From IMG/VR virus record IMGVR_UViG_3300002835_000027, positions 62,001-126,000 of that record: a stretch of 64,000 nt of DNA; one strand, given 5' to 3'. Position 1 is the stretch's first letter. Each line of letters opens with the position of its first letter. The position numbers and the translations under genes are program-made. Origin of the DNA: a virus. Below the pieces are notes generated by a model. It was not told the origin of the DNA. It saw nothing but the letters and a program-made list of their open reading frames with translations, and searched no databases. Of this stretch, positions 25,980 to 33,943 are shown piece after piece.

Positions 25980-26219
25980 TTAATATATGATGTTAGAGGT
26001 TTTCTTAAATTCTGCTTCCAATCTTTTATTAAGAAAATCATTGACCGCAGTTCGCTCGGGAATTGACATATGTAGTAAAGCATGATACTGAACTGATCCT
26101 CTCATAAAATATGTCAATTCCACAATTTCTTCTAGTATTCGACTAGTTTCTTTCGATAATCTAGCTACGTACGCATTTATTTTTGCACTATCATTACTCT
26201 TTAGGAGTCTAAAAAAAAA
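25980..26219 (-). CDS. Frameshift extension of the gp26-like gene (tail/hub assembly chaperone-like)
   Basis: An open frame of about 79 codons begins within a nine-T run at the end of the gp26-like gene and ends at TAA 25982-25980. It has no ATG, GTG or TTG at a useful place; the first are deep inside at VELTYFM. The upstream gene reads ACT TTT TTT TTA there; a -1 slip yields TTT TTT TTT AGA and enters this frame. The product includes EIVELTYFMRGSVQYHALL and a charged helix, resembling C-terminal extensions of phage tail-assembly chaperones. Expression by programmed -1 frameshifting is inference. Confidence 0.6.
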   Translation of the reverse strand, partial: FFFRLLKSNDSAKINAYVARLSKETSRILEEIVELTYFMRGSVQYHALLHMSIPERTAVNDFLNKRLEAEFKKTSNIIY

Positions 26220-26983
26220 GTCATTGGATTTAACGGTAATTCTAATAATATTTTTTCTTTACAATCTAAACAAGTTACTTCACAGGAAGTTACGACACCC
26301 CATTCACCACTCGCTGATAATGCATTTGCTATTTTTTCATACCAAGTAACTGGTATGAGTTTAGTCCATTCTAAAATTTTATTTTTATCAGTAATTCCAT
26401 CGACAGAATGAATAATATTTAAAGTAGATTCTAATATTTTAATTTGTAGCTCAGAATTAGACATCGACTCATAATCGCCAGCATTTTTCATCATATCCAA
26501 ATAATCTTTAAATTTAATTGGATGCAAAATTACAATCTGACCGTTATCCATCGGTATAGTACTTAATTCGCCGACCGAAGTTGGATCGATAAATCTAGTC
26601 GCACTAATTAATTTAGTTAATTGGATAGTATATTCGTGTCTTGCTGCATCTTCGCAAGTATGAGTATATTCTAAAGTATAATTATTACCGTACGTTACTT
26701 TACGCAGAACCAATAATAAAAAATCAACATCCTTACTAAATAATTCATCCGGTTTTAATATCTGAGGAATACATTTAGCGAATACTTTAGATAACGAGGT
26801 TCCGTTAATAATATCCGATATGTTTTTCATATAAATTTCATCATACGCAGACATAGGAAATACATTAACTTCTCCATCCACTACATCCGGAGCTAAAACA
26901 CCTTCATCGTAAAAAAATCCGCGAGACGGTAATCGAACTAAGTCGCCCGGTAATCTAAAATCTAATAATAACTCATTGGACAT
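26201..26983 (-). CDS. 26: Baseplate hub/assembly protein, T4 gp26-like
   Basis: 260 aa. The N terminus LPGDLVRLPSRGFFYDEG, followed by VNVFPMSAYDEIYMKN and VFAKCIPQI, matches the pattern of gp26-type hub proteins in T4-like phages. Cys-x2-Cys near the C terminus (TCLDCKE) may bind metal. SD AGGAG lies about 8 nt before the ATG, and a CATAAATA late-type motif lies 29 nt upstream. The last codons run through nine T, the probable slip site into the next frame. It follows dnaJ on the same strand. In T4, gene 26 is followed by gene 51, also a hub-assembly gene. Confidence 0.65.
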   Translation of the reverse strand: MSNELLLDFRLPGDLVRLPSRGFFYDEGVLAPDVVDGEVNVFPMSAYDEIYMKNISDIINGTSLSKVFAKCIPQILKPDELFSKDVDFLLLVLRKVTYGNNYTLEYTHTCEDAARHEYTIQLTKLISATRFIDPTSVGELSTIPMDNGQIVILHPIKFKDYLDMMKNAGDYESMSNSELQIKILESTLNIIHSVDGITDKNKILEWTKLIPVTWYEKIANALSASGEWGVVTSCEVTCLDCKEKILLELPLNPMTFFLDS

Positions 26984-27012
26984 TTATAAAACTCCTATAT
27001 AGCAATAACAGT

Positions 27013-27020
27013 TATTTATG
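27013..27020 (-). promoter_or_regulatory. Late-type promoter motif CATAAATA
   Basis: Minus-strand CATAAATA spanning the dnaJ stop codon, 29 nt before the gp26-like start. Confidence 0.45.
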
Positions 27021-28035
27021 CTTCAGTTTGGAAGGTATTGCGGAATTGTTCTAATAAATTAACTTGATTTTCAGTTAAATTAGTAGGAATTTTGCAAGTT
27101 AATGTGCATAATAAATCACCATATCCGGTTGATTGCATAATAGGCATACCTTTACCCCTAATACGCATAGTAGCGCCGATTTGAGTACCGGCTGCAATCT
27201 TTAAATTACCTTCACCATCCATAGTTTGAACTTTTATTTCGCCGCCTAGACATAGTAAATCATAATCACAAGCTACTTGACATTTTAAATTATGACCTTG
27301 AACTTCAAATTGAGTTTTATTATCGATAATAATATCAATTCTTAAATCACCACAATTACCCCAATTATCGGAATGCCCGCCATTTTTAACGGATATTGAA
27401 CTACCATTAAGTATACCCTTTGGTATATCGATGGTGGCTGATGTCGTCGATAAAATAACACCAGAACGATGACATTTTGGGCAAGGTGTTTTTACTGTTT
27501 TACCTTTACCGTCGCATGCGGTACATACTTGCTGCATTCTAAATGGTCCATTCTGGATTATCAAAACACCAGAACCATTACAATTATTACAATCAATAAC
27601 ATCAGACGGTTTTTCAGATCCTTTGCCATTACAAGTCGGGCAAACAATATTTTTACGATAATTGATTGTTTTTTGTAACCCAGTATAAACATCATTTAAT
27701 GAAATCGATATACGATAAGCTAAATCTAAATGCTGAGTTTGTTGACTACCATTAAACCCAAAACCTTGATTAAATATATCACCAAATCCGGAATTAAAAC
27801 CACCGAACCCGCCAAATTGAGGCCCACCACCATTATCATATTGAGCTTTTTTATTCGGATCTGATAATATATCATAAGCGCCAGTTATTTCTTTAAATTT
27901 CGCCTCAGCTTCTTCTTTATTATCTGGGTTACGATCAGGATGATGTTTCATCGCCAGCGATTTATATTTCTTTTTAATTTCGTCACTCGACGCATTCTTA
28001 GATACGCCTAATATTTCATACGGGTTTGTTGACAT
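27016..28035 (-). CDS. dnaJ: DnaJ (Hsp40) co-chaperone
   Basis: 339 aa full-length type I DnaJ. The J domain has the HPD triad (His32-Pro33-Asp34). A Gly/Phe-rich linker follows, then four Cys-x2-Cys-x-Gly-type zinc repeats ([32 protein letters not shown]) and the C-terminal substrate-binding domain. It should stimulate the ATPase of host DnaK and deliver clients, perhaps virion proteins. SD CTGGAG lies 7 nt upstream. It heads the minus-strand cluster with the hub and portal genes. All four zinc repeats look intact, which points to a functional protein. Confidence 0.95.
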   Translation of the reverse strand: MSTNPYEILGVSKNASSDEIKKKYKSLAMKHHPDRNPDNKEEAEAKFKEITGAYDILSDPNKKAQYDNGGGPQFGGFGGFNSGFGDIFNQGFGFNGSQQTQHLDLAYRISISLNDVYTGLQKTINYRKNIVCPTCNGKGSEKPSDVIDCNNCNGSGVLIIQNGPFRMQQVCTACDGKGKTVKTPCPKCHRSGVILSTTSATIDIPKGILNGSSISVKNGGHSDNWGNCGDLRIDIIIDNKTQFEVQGHNLKCQVACDYDLLCLGGEIKVQTMDGEGNLKIAAGTQIGATMRIRGKGMPIMQSTGYGDLLCTLTCKIPTNLTENQVNLLEQFRNTFQTEA

Positions 28036-28068
28036 TTTAACTCCAGTAAATAATCTGATAAACGAATA

Positions 28069-28097
28069 TTGATTTTATATGAAAATTCAGTTATAAT
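28069..28097 (+). promoter_or_regulatory. Sigma70-like promoter for the 28174 operon
   Basis: TTGATT (28069-28074), 17-nt spacer, TATAAT (28092-28097). Confidence 0.7.
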
Positions 28098-28173
28098 CCA
28101 CACAATTGGATAAAAAAATAATACCTATTAAAATAATTAGTTTAAATAATTATTTTTTTAGGGAATATATGAC

Positions 28174-28377
28174 ATGGAAAAGCCTATGGGATATTTACAA
28201 GTAATTGATAATTTAGTTTATCACGCGATACAAATTTTACAAGATTATAGTGATAATTGGGATGCGTTAAATCATATAGCAGTTGTATGTGCTGAAACTT
28301 ATAATATACCATTTGATGTATTAAAAGAAGATTACGAAAAAGCATTAGAGATTAAATTATTATATCTGGCTAGATAA
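28174..28377 (+). CDS. Small hypothetical protein
   Basis: 67 aa, helical and acidic (YHAIQILQDYSDNWDALNHIAVVCAETY). SD AGGGA lies 9 nt upstream. An out-of-frame ATG at 28169 gives only 11 codons. The stop overlaps the next start (TAATG). Function unknown. Confidence 0.7.
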   Translation: MEKPMGYLQVIDNLVYHAIQILQDYSDNWDALNHIAVVCAETYNIPFDVLKEDYEKALEIKLLYLAR

Positions 28378-29069
28378 TGTATATACCGACAAATTCAAAA
28401 CAATTATTAACTGATTGTACCAAACTATTATTATATTTAGAAACTCAAAATATAAACATAGATCACGGAATAAATGAAATTTTATTATTCGATAATCTTT
28501 TAACACAATATCCTAATATTGGAATTAAAGAACCAATAGTCGGACCAAAATTTAAAGATTTTATTTATTCGATGTACGAACAATACGATCAAATAATTAA
28601 TTATAAAGATGTTTTACCATTTATGCCGTATAATATTAGAAGCGGCATTTATTCTTCGATATTAGGTTTAATGGCCGAATATATTTCATTATGGGTCGTA
28701 AATGATTTATATAAAAATGGAGAAATTTTACAAGATTTCAATAGTCAGTTAGCTGGGCATGATATTCGATATTTACATAATGATAATAATATCACAGCCG
28801 ATGTAAAATTATCGACTACTGATTGGACTAATGAAAAAAGTATTCATGTTCATAAAGATTGGTTCCACGAAAAGAAGAAATCTACTAGATTTCATATAGT
28901 TGATATACATAATCATTCGCATTTTATTATAGGTAGATCGTTTTTACATTATAATCATGAAAAATACGGCGATTATATACCAATTAAACAAATGAAATCA
29001 TATTCTATATACAGTAGACAAGATATATCCCATTTAATCGAATTATTTTACAATAAAGGTACCATATGA
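28377..29069 (+). CDS. Hypothetical protein, possible PD-(D/E)XK nuclease-like
   Basis: 230 aa. A helical N-terminal half is followed by GHDIRYLHNDNNITADVKLS, a D...DxK pattern that could be a PD-(D/E)XK active site, and a His-rich strand VDIHNHSHFII. The likeness is weak and rests on a few residues. Coupled to its neighbours through TAATG and ATGA overlaps, in an operon with a secreted HNH nuclease. Confidence 0.6.
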   Translation: MYIPTNSKQLLTDCTKLLLYLETQNINIDHGINEILLFDNLLTQYPNIGIKEPIVGPKFKDFIYSMYEQYDQIINYKDVLPFMPYNIRSGIYSSILGLMAEYISLWVVNDLYKNGEILQDFNSQLAGHDIRYLHNDNNITADVKLSTTDWTNEKSIHVHKDWFHEKKKSTRFHIVDIHNHSHFIIGRSFLHYNHEKYGDYIPIKQMKSYSIYSRQDISHLIELFYNKGTI

Positions 29070-29524
29070 AAAAAATAGCTGCAATTTTATTATTAACCCC
29101 ACTTTTAAGTTTAGCTGATGCATTACCTAATCCGATTTTAACTCCCGGTGAAATAAATCCAAAAATAACACAATCAAATATTCATAAAACAATATGCATC
29201 TCCGGGTTTACTGGTACGATAAGACCACCAGTTTCGTATACTAATAAATTAAAAGCGGAACAAATAAATCAATATGGATATGCTGATAAAAATATGTCAC
29301 ATTATGAAGAGGATCATCTAATACCGTTATCGGTAGGTGGTCATCCATCAAGTCCGAAAAATTTATGGCCAGAAGCTTATGCCGGAGCAGAGGGGGCGCG
29401 CAAAAAAGATGTATTAGAAGGCTATATGCATAGAGCAGTATGCGACGGTAAAATTTCATTAAAAGATGCTCAATATATATTCACCCACAATTGGGTTTCA
29501 GTTTATTACCAAGTAATAAAATAG
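29066..29524 (+). CDS. Secreted HNH nuclease-like protein
   Basis: 152 aa. An N-terminal signal peptide (MKKIAAILLLTPLLSLADA) is followed by a mature domain with EEDHLIPLSVGGHP...KNLWPE, the core of a bacterial HNH family in which the His of DHLIPL and a later Asn/His bind metal. The signal peptide suggests it acts in the periplasm, possibly on incoming DNA of competitors or on host DNA after lysis; both are guesses. The start overlaps the previous stop (ATGA). Confidence 0.75.
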   Translation: MKKIAAILLLTPLLSLADALPNPILTPGEINPKITQSNIHKTICISGFTGTIRPPVSYTNKLKAEQINQYGYADKNMSHYEEDHLIPLSVGGHPSSPKNLWPEAYAGAEGARKKDVLEGYMHRAVCDGKISLKDAQYIFTHNWVSVYYQVIK

Positions 29525-29525
29525 A

Positions 29526-29554
29526 TTGATTTATTTAAATTATTGATTTATAAT
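29526..29554 (+). promoter_or_regulatory. Sigma70-like promoter for the dUTPase gene
   Basis: TTGATT (29526-29531), 17-nt spacer, TATAAT (29549-29554), 32 nt before the ATG. Confidence 0.75.
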
Positions 29555-29586
29555 ATTATTTTACTAAATATAGATAGGTATTTCGA

Positions 29587-30249
29587 ATGCAAGCTAAATT
29601 AGAAGCAATGTTACAATTACAAGATTCTTTTAATAAAAAAGTTCATCCGAATTGGATCGAACAAGGATTTAGATGGGATTTTGCTATTATGTGCGAAGCG
29701 GCAGAATTAATGGAACATGCCGGCTATAAATGGTGGAAAAAACAAGATCCTGATATGAACCAAATGATTATGGAAATGGTTGATATTTGGCATTTCGGTA
29801 TGAGTATGGATTTAGCTAATTTACCAGAAGGTGAAAAATTAAATTTAGAATCGGATTTAATTGTTAGTTGTTATATCAATTCGATAGCAAATGCTTGTGA
29901 TGATCCGGTACATACTGACTTCGATTTAGATGTTTTTAAAGACGGTATAGCACTATTAACCCATTTCGTAACTCAAGAAAATGCTATTTTTGCGGATGAT
30001 ATTTTCTTTCAAATGTGGTATTTACTAGGTCTTAATTTAGACGATCTTTATAAAAAATATATTGGTAAAAATGCATTAAATGAATTTAGACAATTAAATG
30101 GTTATAAAGATGGTTCTTATATCAAAATCTGGCATGGCGAAGAAGATAATGAACAATTAACTAAAATTTTAGATAATATTGTTTTAGATGAAAATTTATA
30201 TACTCATACATTAACTGCATTATCGGTTGTTTACGAAACCGTTAAATAG
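29587..30249 (+). CDS. Dimeric dUTPase (all-alpha NTP pyrophosphatase family)
   Basis: 220 aa. The helical metal-binding motif FAIMCEAAELMEHAGYKWW, the second acidic helix IMEMVDIWHF and the C-terminal NEFRQLNGYKDGSYIKIW are those of the dUTPase_2 family. It hydrolyses dUTP to dUMP, keeping uracil out of DNA and feeding ThyA. AGG lies 10 nt upstream. It ends facing a convergent HNH gene with an 8-nt overlap. Confidence 0.9.
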   Translation: MQAKLEAMLQLQDSFNKKVHPNWIEQGFRWDFAIMCEAAELMEHAGYKWWKKQDPDMNQMIMEMVDIWHFGMSMDLANLPEGEKLNLESDLIVSCYINSIANACDDPVHTDFDLDVFKDGIALLTHFVTQENAIFADDIFFQMWYLLGLNLDDLYKKYIGKNALNEFRQLNGYKDGSYIKIWHGEEDNEQLTKILDNIVLDENLYTHTLTALSVVYETVK

Positions 30250-30547
30250 ATAAACTTAATTTTACCAATTCATCGGGTGTTGCATTGTTCTTAAGTTTAT
30301 TCGCCCGATATGATATCACTCGGATATTATTTGCATTATATCCGAGTGATGAATCAATCCGATCTATAGAATAAGAATTATCTTCGACTTTTCCTCTATT
30401 AAAGGTTAATGGAATTCCTAAAATCGGACAAGATATAGGATAATCTAATTCATATAAATCAGTTAATGATAAGTTAAAATCAATATTTCGTTTTTTAGCT
30501 GATGCTTTTAAACGATTGTATATAGTTTTAACTTCGGGTATGTACAT
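30242..30547 (-). CDS. Small HNH-type endonuclease-like protein
   Basis: 101 aa. The segment CPILGIPL...YSIDRIDSSLGYNANNIRVIS, with Asp-Arg-Ile-Asp and the Asn-Asn, is typical of a phage HNH family (SxDRIDxxxGY..NN). The first Cys pair of classical members is reduced to one Cys here. It could be a homing or cleavage nuclease; no intron borders are visible. It follows the 59-aa gene on the minus strand. Confidence 0.7.
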   Translation of the reverse strand: MYIPEVKTIYNRLKASAKKRNIDFNLSLTDLYELDYPISCPILGIPLTFNRGKVEDNSYSIDRIDSSLGYNANNIRVISYRANKLKNNATPDELVKLSLSI

Positions 30548-30551
30548 TAAA

Positions 30552-30731
30552 TTATCCCAATAATAATTCTTTATTATCTTCGGAAATTATTGAAATAGAA
30601 GCACCTTCATATAATGGATTTGTAGTTTTTAAAGACATCAAAGCCGATTGAGCTTCTAGCTGAGATTGATATTTTGATATAATTTGACCATTAAGTTTAA
30701 TAGCGTATTGTTGCGGAGTATTTAATAACAT
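30552..30731 (-). CDS. Small hypothetical protein, 59 aa
   Basis: ATG at 30731, stop TAA at 30554-30552. It starts MLLNTPQQYAIKLNGQ, a beta-hairpin-like pattern (YAIKLNGQIISKY), and ends ISEDNKELLLG. SD AGGA lies 7 nt upstream. The next gene (HNH-like) begins 4 nt after its stop, so the two form an operon. Function unknown. Confidence 0.6.
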   Translation of the reverse strand: MLLNTPQQYAIKLNGQIISKYQSQLEAQSALMSLKTTNPLYEGASISIISEDNKELLLG

Positions 30732-30788
30732 GGAGTAATCCTAAAAAATAATTATATTTACAACAAATCTTCGAGCGAGTATAAATAT

Positions 30789-31409
30789 ATGTGTGAATTA
30801 ACAATATCAGAATATAATAAAATATATAATACAAATTTACCAGATAATCATCATGAATTAACAATAAAAGAATTAAATTTAGAATTAAATAATAATATGA
30901 ATATATCATCAAACCCACCTATTATATGGCTTACAGGATTACCACAATCCGGAAAATCAACCATCCTAGCAGAATTCGATAAAATACTCGAAGAACAATA
31001 TATCGGCTCATTTATCATTGATAATGACCACATTCAAACTAGTTTTTGTCTTGACTTAATTACTAACGCGGCGGATTGTCTAGATAAAGTTAGAATAGTA
31101 GCCGAAGTTGCTAAAATCGCATCATATTCCGGCTGTATAGTTTTAACCACTGCCATCAATCCATTCCACTCTAGTAGATTAATAGCTAAAAATATATTAG
31201 GTGATGATTATGTTGAAGTTTTTGTTAATTGCCCACTAATTAAATGTGTAGAGCGAGATACAAAAGATTTATATCATGGAGCATTATTAGGCGGAACTGA
31301 TATATCATATGAACAACCATTAGAACCGCATCTTATTGTTGATAGTGGTAATAAATCAGCGAAAGAATGCGCTCAACAAATATTTGACTTTATTAGAAAT
31401 AGATTATAA
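30789..31409 (+). CDS. Adenylylsulfate kinase (CysC)-like P-loop kinase
   Basis: 206 aa. From residue 45 it follows the CysC pattern: WLTGLPQSGKST with Walker A at 50-57, FIIDNDHI, RIVAEVAKIA, VLTTAINPF, VEVFVNCPLIKCVERDTKDLY. The first 36 residues are an extra extension, so the real start could be the internal ATG at 30897; the upstream ATG has a GAG at a suitable distance and is kept. APS kinases phosphorylate adenylylsulfate; in phages such P-loop kinases sometimes act on modified nucleotides. Substrate unknown. Confidence 0.75.
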   Translation: MCELTISEYNKIYNTNLPDNHHELTIKELNLELNNNMNISSNPPIIWLTGLPQSGKSTILAEFDKILEEQYIGSFIIDNDHIQTSFCLDLITNAADCLDKVRIVAEVAKIASYSGCIVLTTAINPFHSSRLIAKNILGDDYVEVFVNCPLIKCVERDTKDLYHGALLGGTDISYEQPLEPHLIVDSGNKSAKECAQQIFDFIRNRL

Positions 31410-31528
31410 AATATAAAAGAATATGCAGTAAAATCGGTTCATAATCGATCGATAGTATAAGAAAGGAATTTCACGATTATTGTTACTTTAAATTAAATTA
31501 TTAAAATATTATTATAGGAATTATTAAA

Positions 31529-32425
31529 ATGGCTCGTAATTTTAGCTTAGACGCATTAAAACAACATTTCGCAGCATCTGCACCACAAAATAATCAACAA
31601 AATAGCAATAATTATTATCCATTCTGGAATATGGATGCTGGTGATTCTGCGGTCGTTCGTTTCTTACCTGATAAAAATATGGATAATCCTTGGTTTTTAT
31701 TAGAAAAAGCGCATCATGAATTGATTATTGGTGGCGAAAAAAAGAAAGTACCTTGTTTAAAAAATTATAATAATGAAGATTGCCCAATCTGCAAAATGAG
31801 CCAACAGTTTTATAAAAACGAAGGCAAAGATACAGTAATGGGTAAACAATTATATAAGAAACGTCAATATTTGGGTCAAGTTTATGTTGTAGATGATCCA
31901 CTCCCGATCGATAAAGAAACTGGTAAAAATTTAGATGGTGAAGTTAAATTAGTTTCCTTAGGTCAAAAAATTTACGAATCTATTAAAGATGCAGTTGAGA
32001 CTGGTGAACTAGATAATGCACCACATTCTTATGATGAAGGTACAAACTTTATTATTAGAAAAACAATGAATGGCGTATATGCAGATTATTCAAGAAGTAG
32101 ATTTGATAAACGACCTACTCCATTACCTGCAGCTTTAGCTGATGAATTAGAAGACAAATTGGTCGATTTAACTACTTTATTACCAGCTAAGCCGGACTAT
32201 GATTTTCTAGTCGAACAATTAAATGCGCATTTAAATGGCGGTGATGCTCCAGTACACACATCAACTCCTACTCAATCGTATGAAGCTCCAGCTCCAGCAG
32301 CAACCACATACGAACCAACTCCAGTAGCAACACCAAAAGCTGCAGCACCAGTATCATTAGATGAAGATGATGAATCGGCTGCTGTTTTAGCTCAATTAAG
32401 AGCAAGAAAAAATACAATTAAATAA
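31529..32425 (+). CDS. 32: Single-stranded DNA-binding protein gp32
   Basis: 298 aa. A basic N-terminal segment precedes the OB-fold core with a zinc site at His62/63, Cys76, Cys85 and Cys88 (CPIC). A Pro/Ala/Thr-rich linker and an acidic tail (LDEDDESAA) follow, ending with a short basic end. It coats ssDNA and coordinates replication, recombination and repair, interacting with UvsX/UvsY and helicase. SD AGGA lies 9 nt upstream. The 119-nt leader has no ORF and may hold an autoregulatory site as in T4, though I could not identify a pseudoknot. Ends at an intrinsic terminator. Confidence 0.92.
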   Translation: MARNFSLDALKQHFAASAPQNNQQNSNNYYPFWNMDAGDSAVVRFLPDKNMDNPWFLLEKAHHELIIGGEKKKVPCLKNYNNEDCPICKMSQQFYKNEGKDTVMGKQLYKKRQYLGQVYVVDDPLPIDKETGKNLDGEVKLVSLGQKIYESIKDAVETGELDNAPHSYDEGTNFIIRKTMNGVYADYSRSRFDKRPTPLPAALADELEDKLVDLTTLLPAKPDYDFLVEQLNAHLNGGDAPVHTSTPTQSYEAPAPAATTYEPTPVATPKAAAPVSLDEDDESAAVLAQLRARKNTIK

Positions 32426-32436
32426 ATTGTATTTTT
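32411..32436 (+). terminator. Terminator after gp32
   Basis: Stem AATACAATT / AATTGTATT (32411-32419 with 32425-32433), 5-nt loop, then TTT. It overlaps the last codons of the gene. Confidence 0.7.
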
Positions 32437-32465
32437 GGACAGGGACGTCTATTTAAATATAATGT

Positions 32466-32585
32466 ATGAAAATTTTAACGTTTATTTTTTGGTTTATCTT
32501 TTTATGTAGCTTTACTAGTTTCATATATCATGAAATTATGGAAGATCATAGTAAGCCAATCGAAGAATCGGATATTATTAAATAG
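32466..32585 (+). CDS. Very small membrane protein, 39 aa
   Basis: ATG at 32466, stop TAG at 32583-32585. Starts MKILTFIFWFIFLCSFTSFIY, a single membrane helix or uncleaved signal anchor, then an acidic tail. It lies between gp32 and the lipoprotein gene. No SD, so the call is modest. Confidence 0.4.
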   Translation: MKILTFIFWFIFLCSFTSFIYHEIMEDHSKPIEESDIIK

Positions 32586-32596
32586 AGATTAGTATT

Positions 32597-33148
32597 ATGA
32601 AAAAAATATTTTTATTATTACCATTATTAACTGCATGCAATAACGATCATCAACAACAACAAGTTCCTTACGTACAGCAAATACCACAAAATGCTTACGT
32701 TCAACAAGAACAATACCAGCAACCACCGCAATATATACCACAACCAGTTATAGTTCAACAACCAATGGCTCAACAACCACAATATGTTCAACACGATTCT
32801 GGTTCGGGAGTTGGTAGTTTCGTTGCCGGAGCAGCTGCGGGCGCATTAGCATCACATGTTTATAATAAAATGAATGAACCTGATCAAATCAATCATTCAG
32901 CTAATACTCAACATTCTCCACATTTTAATACCGATGTTATAAGATCTCCGAGTAATACATCTTCGGCTAATTTAACTCCGAAGACTTTGACTCCAGCTCC
33001 GACTAAAAATTATATGGATATGAATAAATTATCAGAACATTCATCTGATCGTAAATCATATTATTCAACTCCATCAGCTGCATCAAAACCAACACCATCT
33101 AAATCATCAGGTGGATTTATGAATATGAATAAATTAGCGAGAAAATAA
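32597..33148 (+). CDS. Phage-encoded lipoprotein, Gln/Pro-rich
   Basis: 183 aa. Signal peptide with a lipobox LLTAC, so Cys14 should be lipidated. A Gln/Pro/Tyr-rich region follows (residues 18-72), then a glycine-zipper-like SGVGSFVAGAAAGALASHVY that could insert in or lie on a membrane, and a Ser/Pro tail. Proteins of this design coat the inner face of the outer membrane. Superinfection exclusion or envelope modification is plausible but unproven. It lies 1 nt before queD. Confidence 0.75.
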   Translation: MKKIFLLLPLLTACNNDHQQQQVPYVQQIPQNAYVQQEQYQQPPQYIPQPVIVQQPMAQQPQYVQHDSGSGVGSFVAGAAAGALASHVYNKMNEPDQINHSANTQHSPHFNTDVIRSPSNTSSANLTPKTLTPAPTKNYMDMNKLSEHSSDRKSYYSTPSAASKPTPSKSSGGFMNMNKLARK

Positions 33149-33149
33149 A

Positions 33150-33731
33150 ATGATTATTAGAAAACAATTTAAATTCGAAGGCGCCCATATTGTTAGAAAT
33201 TGCTCTTCAAATAGATGTAAATTTAGTATTCATGGTCATTCGTATGTAGTAGAAGTATTCTTTACTGCAGATGATTTAGATAACGGCCAAATGATTATGG
33301 ATTTTGGTTTAATGAAAAATACCGTAGGGCAATTTATTGATTCGTTTGATCATGCATATACGGCTTGGTCGAAAGAATCACCGGAATTTAAAAATTTTAT
33401 TAAAGACCATTCAGCTAGATATATTGAAATGCCAGTTAGTCCATCAGCTGAAGCTTTATCTTTAATGTTCCTTTTTGTATTAGATAAAATCGTAGAAAAT
33501 ACTGAATTTAATAACGGCGAAGTAGGTGTTAGAATTAATTCAGTTCGAGTCCATGAAACGACTACTGGATATGCAGAATCATTCCGCGATGATTTAAAAT
33601 TATTCCCGTATGAATTATCTGATATCTTTATTAGTGAAGATATTAAAGAAGAATGGAAAGATCCTGATATGTGGAATAAATTGATTAATGGTGTTAAATT
33701 TAATAACCCAATTGTGGTCCAACAAGTATGA
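33150..33731 (+). CDS. queD: QueD-like 6-carboxy-tetrahydropterin synthase
   Basis: 193 aa. Zinc ligands His13, His28 and His30 (FEGAH, then HGH), catalytic Cys23 before HGH, a central FDHAY and C-terminal SVRVHETTTGYAE are those of the PTPS/QueD family. QueD makes 6-carboxy-tetrahydropterin on the way to preQ0. In phages this pathway feeds 7-deazaguanine DNA modification, and a DpdA/TGT-like gene lies at 58266-59126. FolE, QueE and QueC are not in this window. The stop overlaps the next start (ATGA). Confidence 0.88.
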   Translation: MIIRKQFKFEGAHIVRNCSSNRCKFSIHGHSYVVEVFFTADDLDNGQMIMDFGLMKNTVGQFIDSFDHAYTAWSKESPEFKNFIKDHSARYIEMPVSPSAEALSLMFLFVLDKIVENTEFNNGEVGVRINSVRVHETTTGYAESFRDDLKLFPYELSDIFISEDIKEEWKDPDMWNKLINGVKFNNPIVVQQV

Positions 33732-33874
33732 ACGTAATTACTGTTGAATTTACTGAGGAAGTAAAACAGGATTTATTAAGTAAAGGTATCGATGTTTATA
33801 ATGAAGTATGTAGAGCATTACCATTTGAAGAAATCGATATTAAAGTAATTAAAGATCCCGATTCTGTAAATTAA
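33728..33874 (+). CDS. Small hypothetical protein, 48 aa
   Basis: ATG at 33728 overlapping the queD stop as ATGA, stop TAA at 33872-33874. Acidic, with an amphipathic beta-alpha-beta look (NVITVEF, then IDIKVI). It ends just before a terminator. Function unknown; coupling to queD suggests coexpression. Confidence 0.6.
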   Translation: MNVITVEFTEEVKQDLLSKGIDVYNEVCRALPFEEIDIKVIKDPDSVN

Positions 33875-33890
33875 TAAAAATATAATTTTT

Positions 33891-33922
33891 AAATAGTGGT
33901 TTTAATAACCACTATTTTTTTA
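33891..33922 (+). terminator. Terminator between the queD unit and uvsX
   Basis: Stem AATAGTGGTT / AACCACTATT (33892-33901 with 33907-33916), then TTTTTT. It overlaps any upstream uvsX start, which supports the ATG at 33944. Confidence 0.8.
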
Positions 33923-33943
33923 GCTAATACTTACGGATATAAT

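Noticed and set aside
30780-30787. Exact TATAAATA directly before the CysC-like start
   Set aside because: It ends one base before the ATG at 30789, so a transcript would start inside the gene; it would make sense only for the internal ATG at 30897, which lacks an SD.
30697-30918. Tyr/Leu-rich minus-strand frame near the CysC-like gene
   Set aside because: It overlaps the better-supported 59-aa gene at 30552-30731 and lies antisense to the kinase gene; composition reflects AT-rich sequence.
33896-33943. Longer uvsX with a start at 33896
   Set aside because: The extra 16 codons lie in the terminator hairpin and have no SD; 33944 has ACGGA at a good distance.
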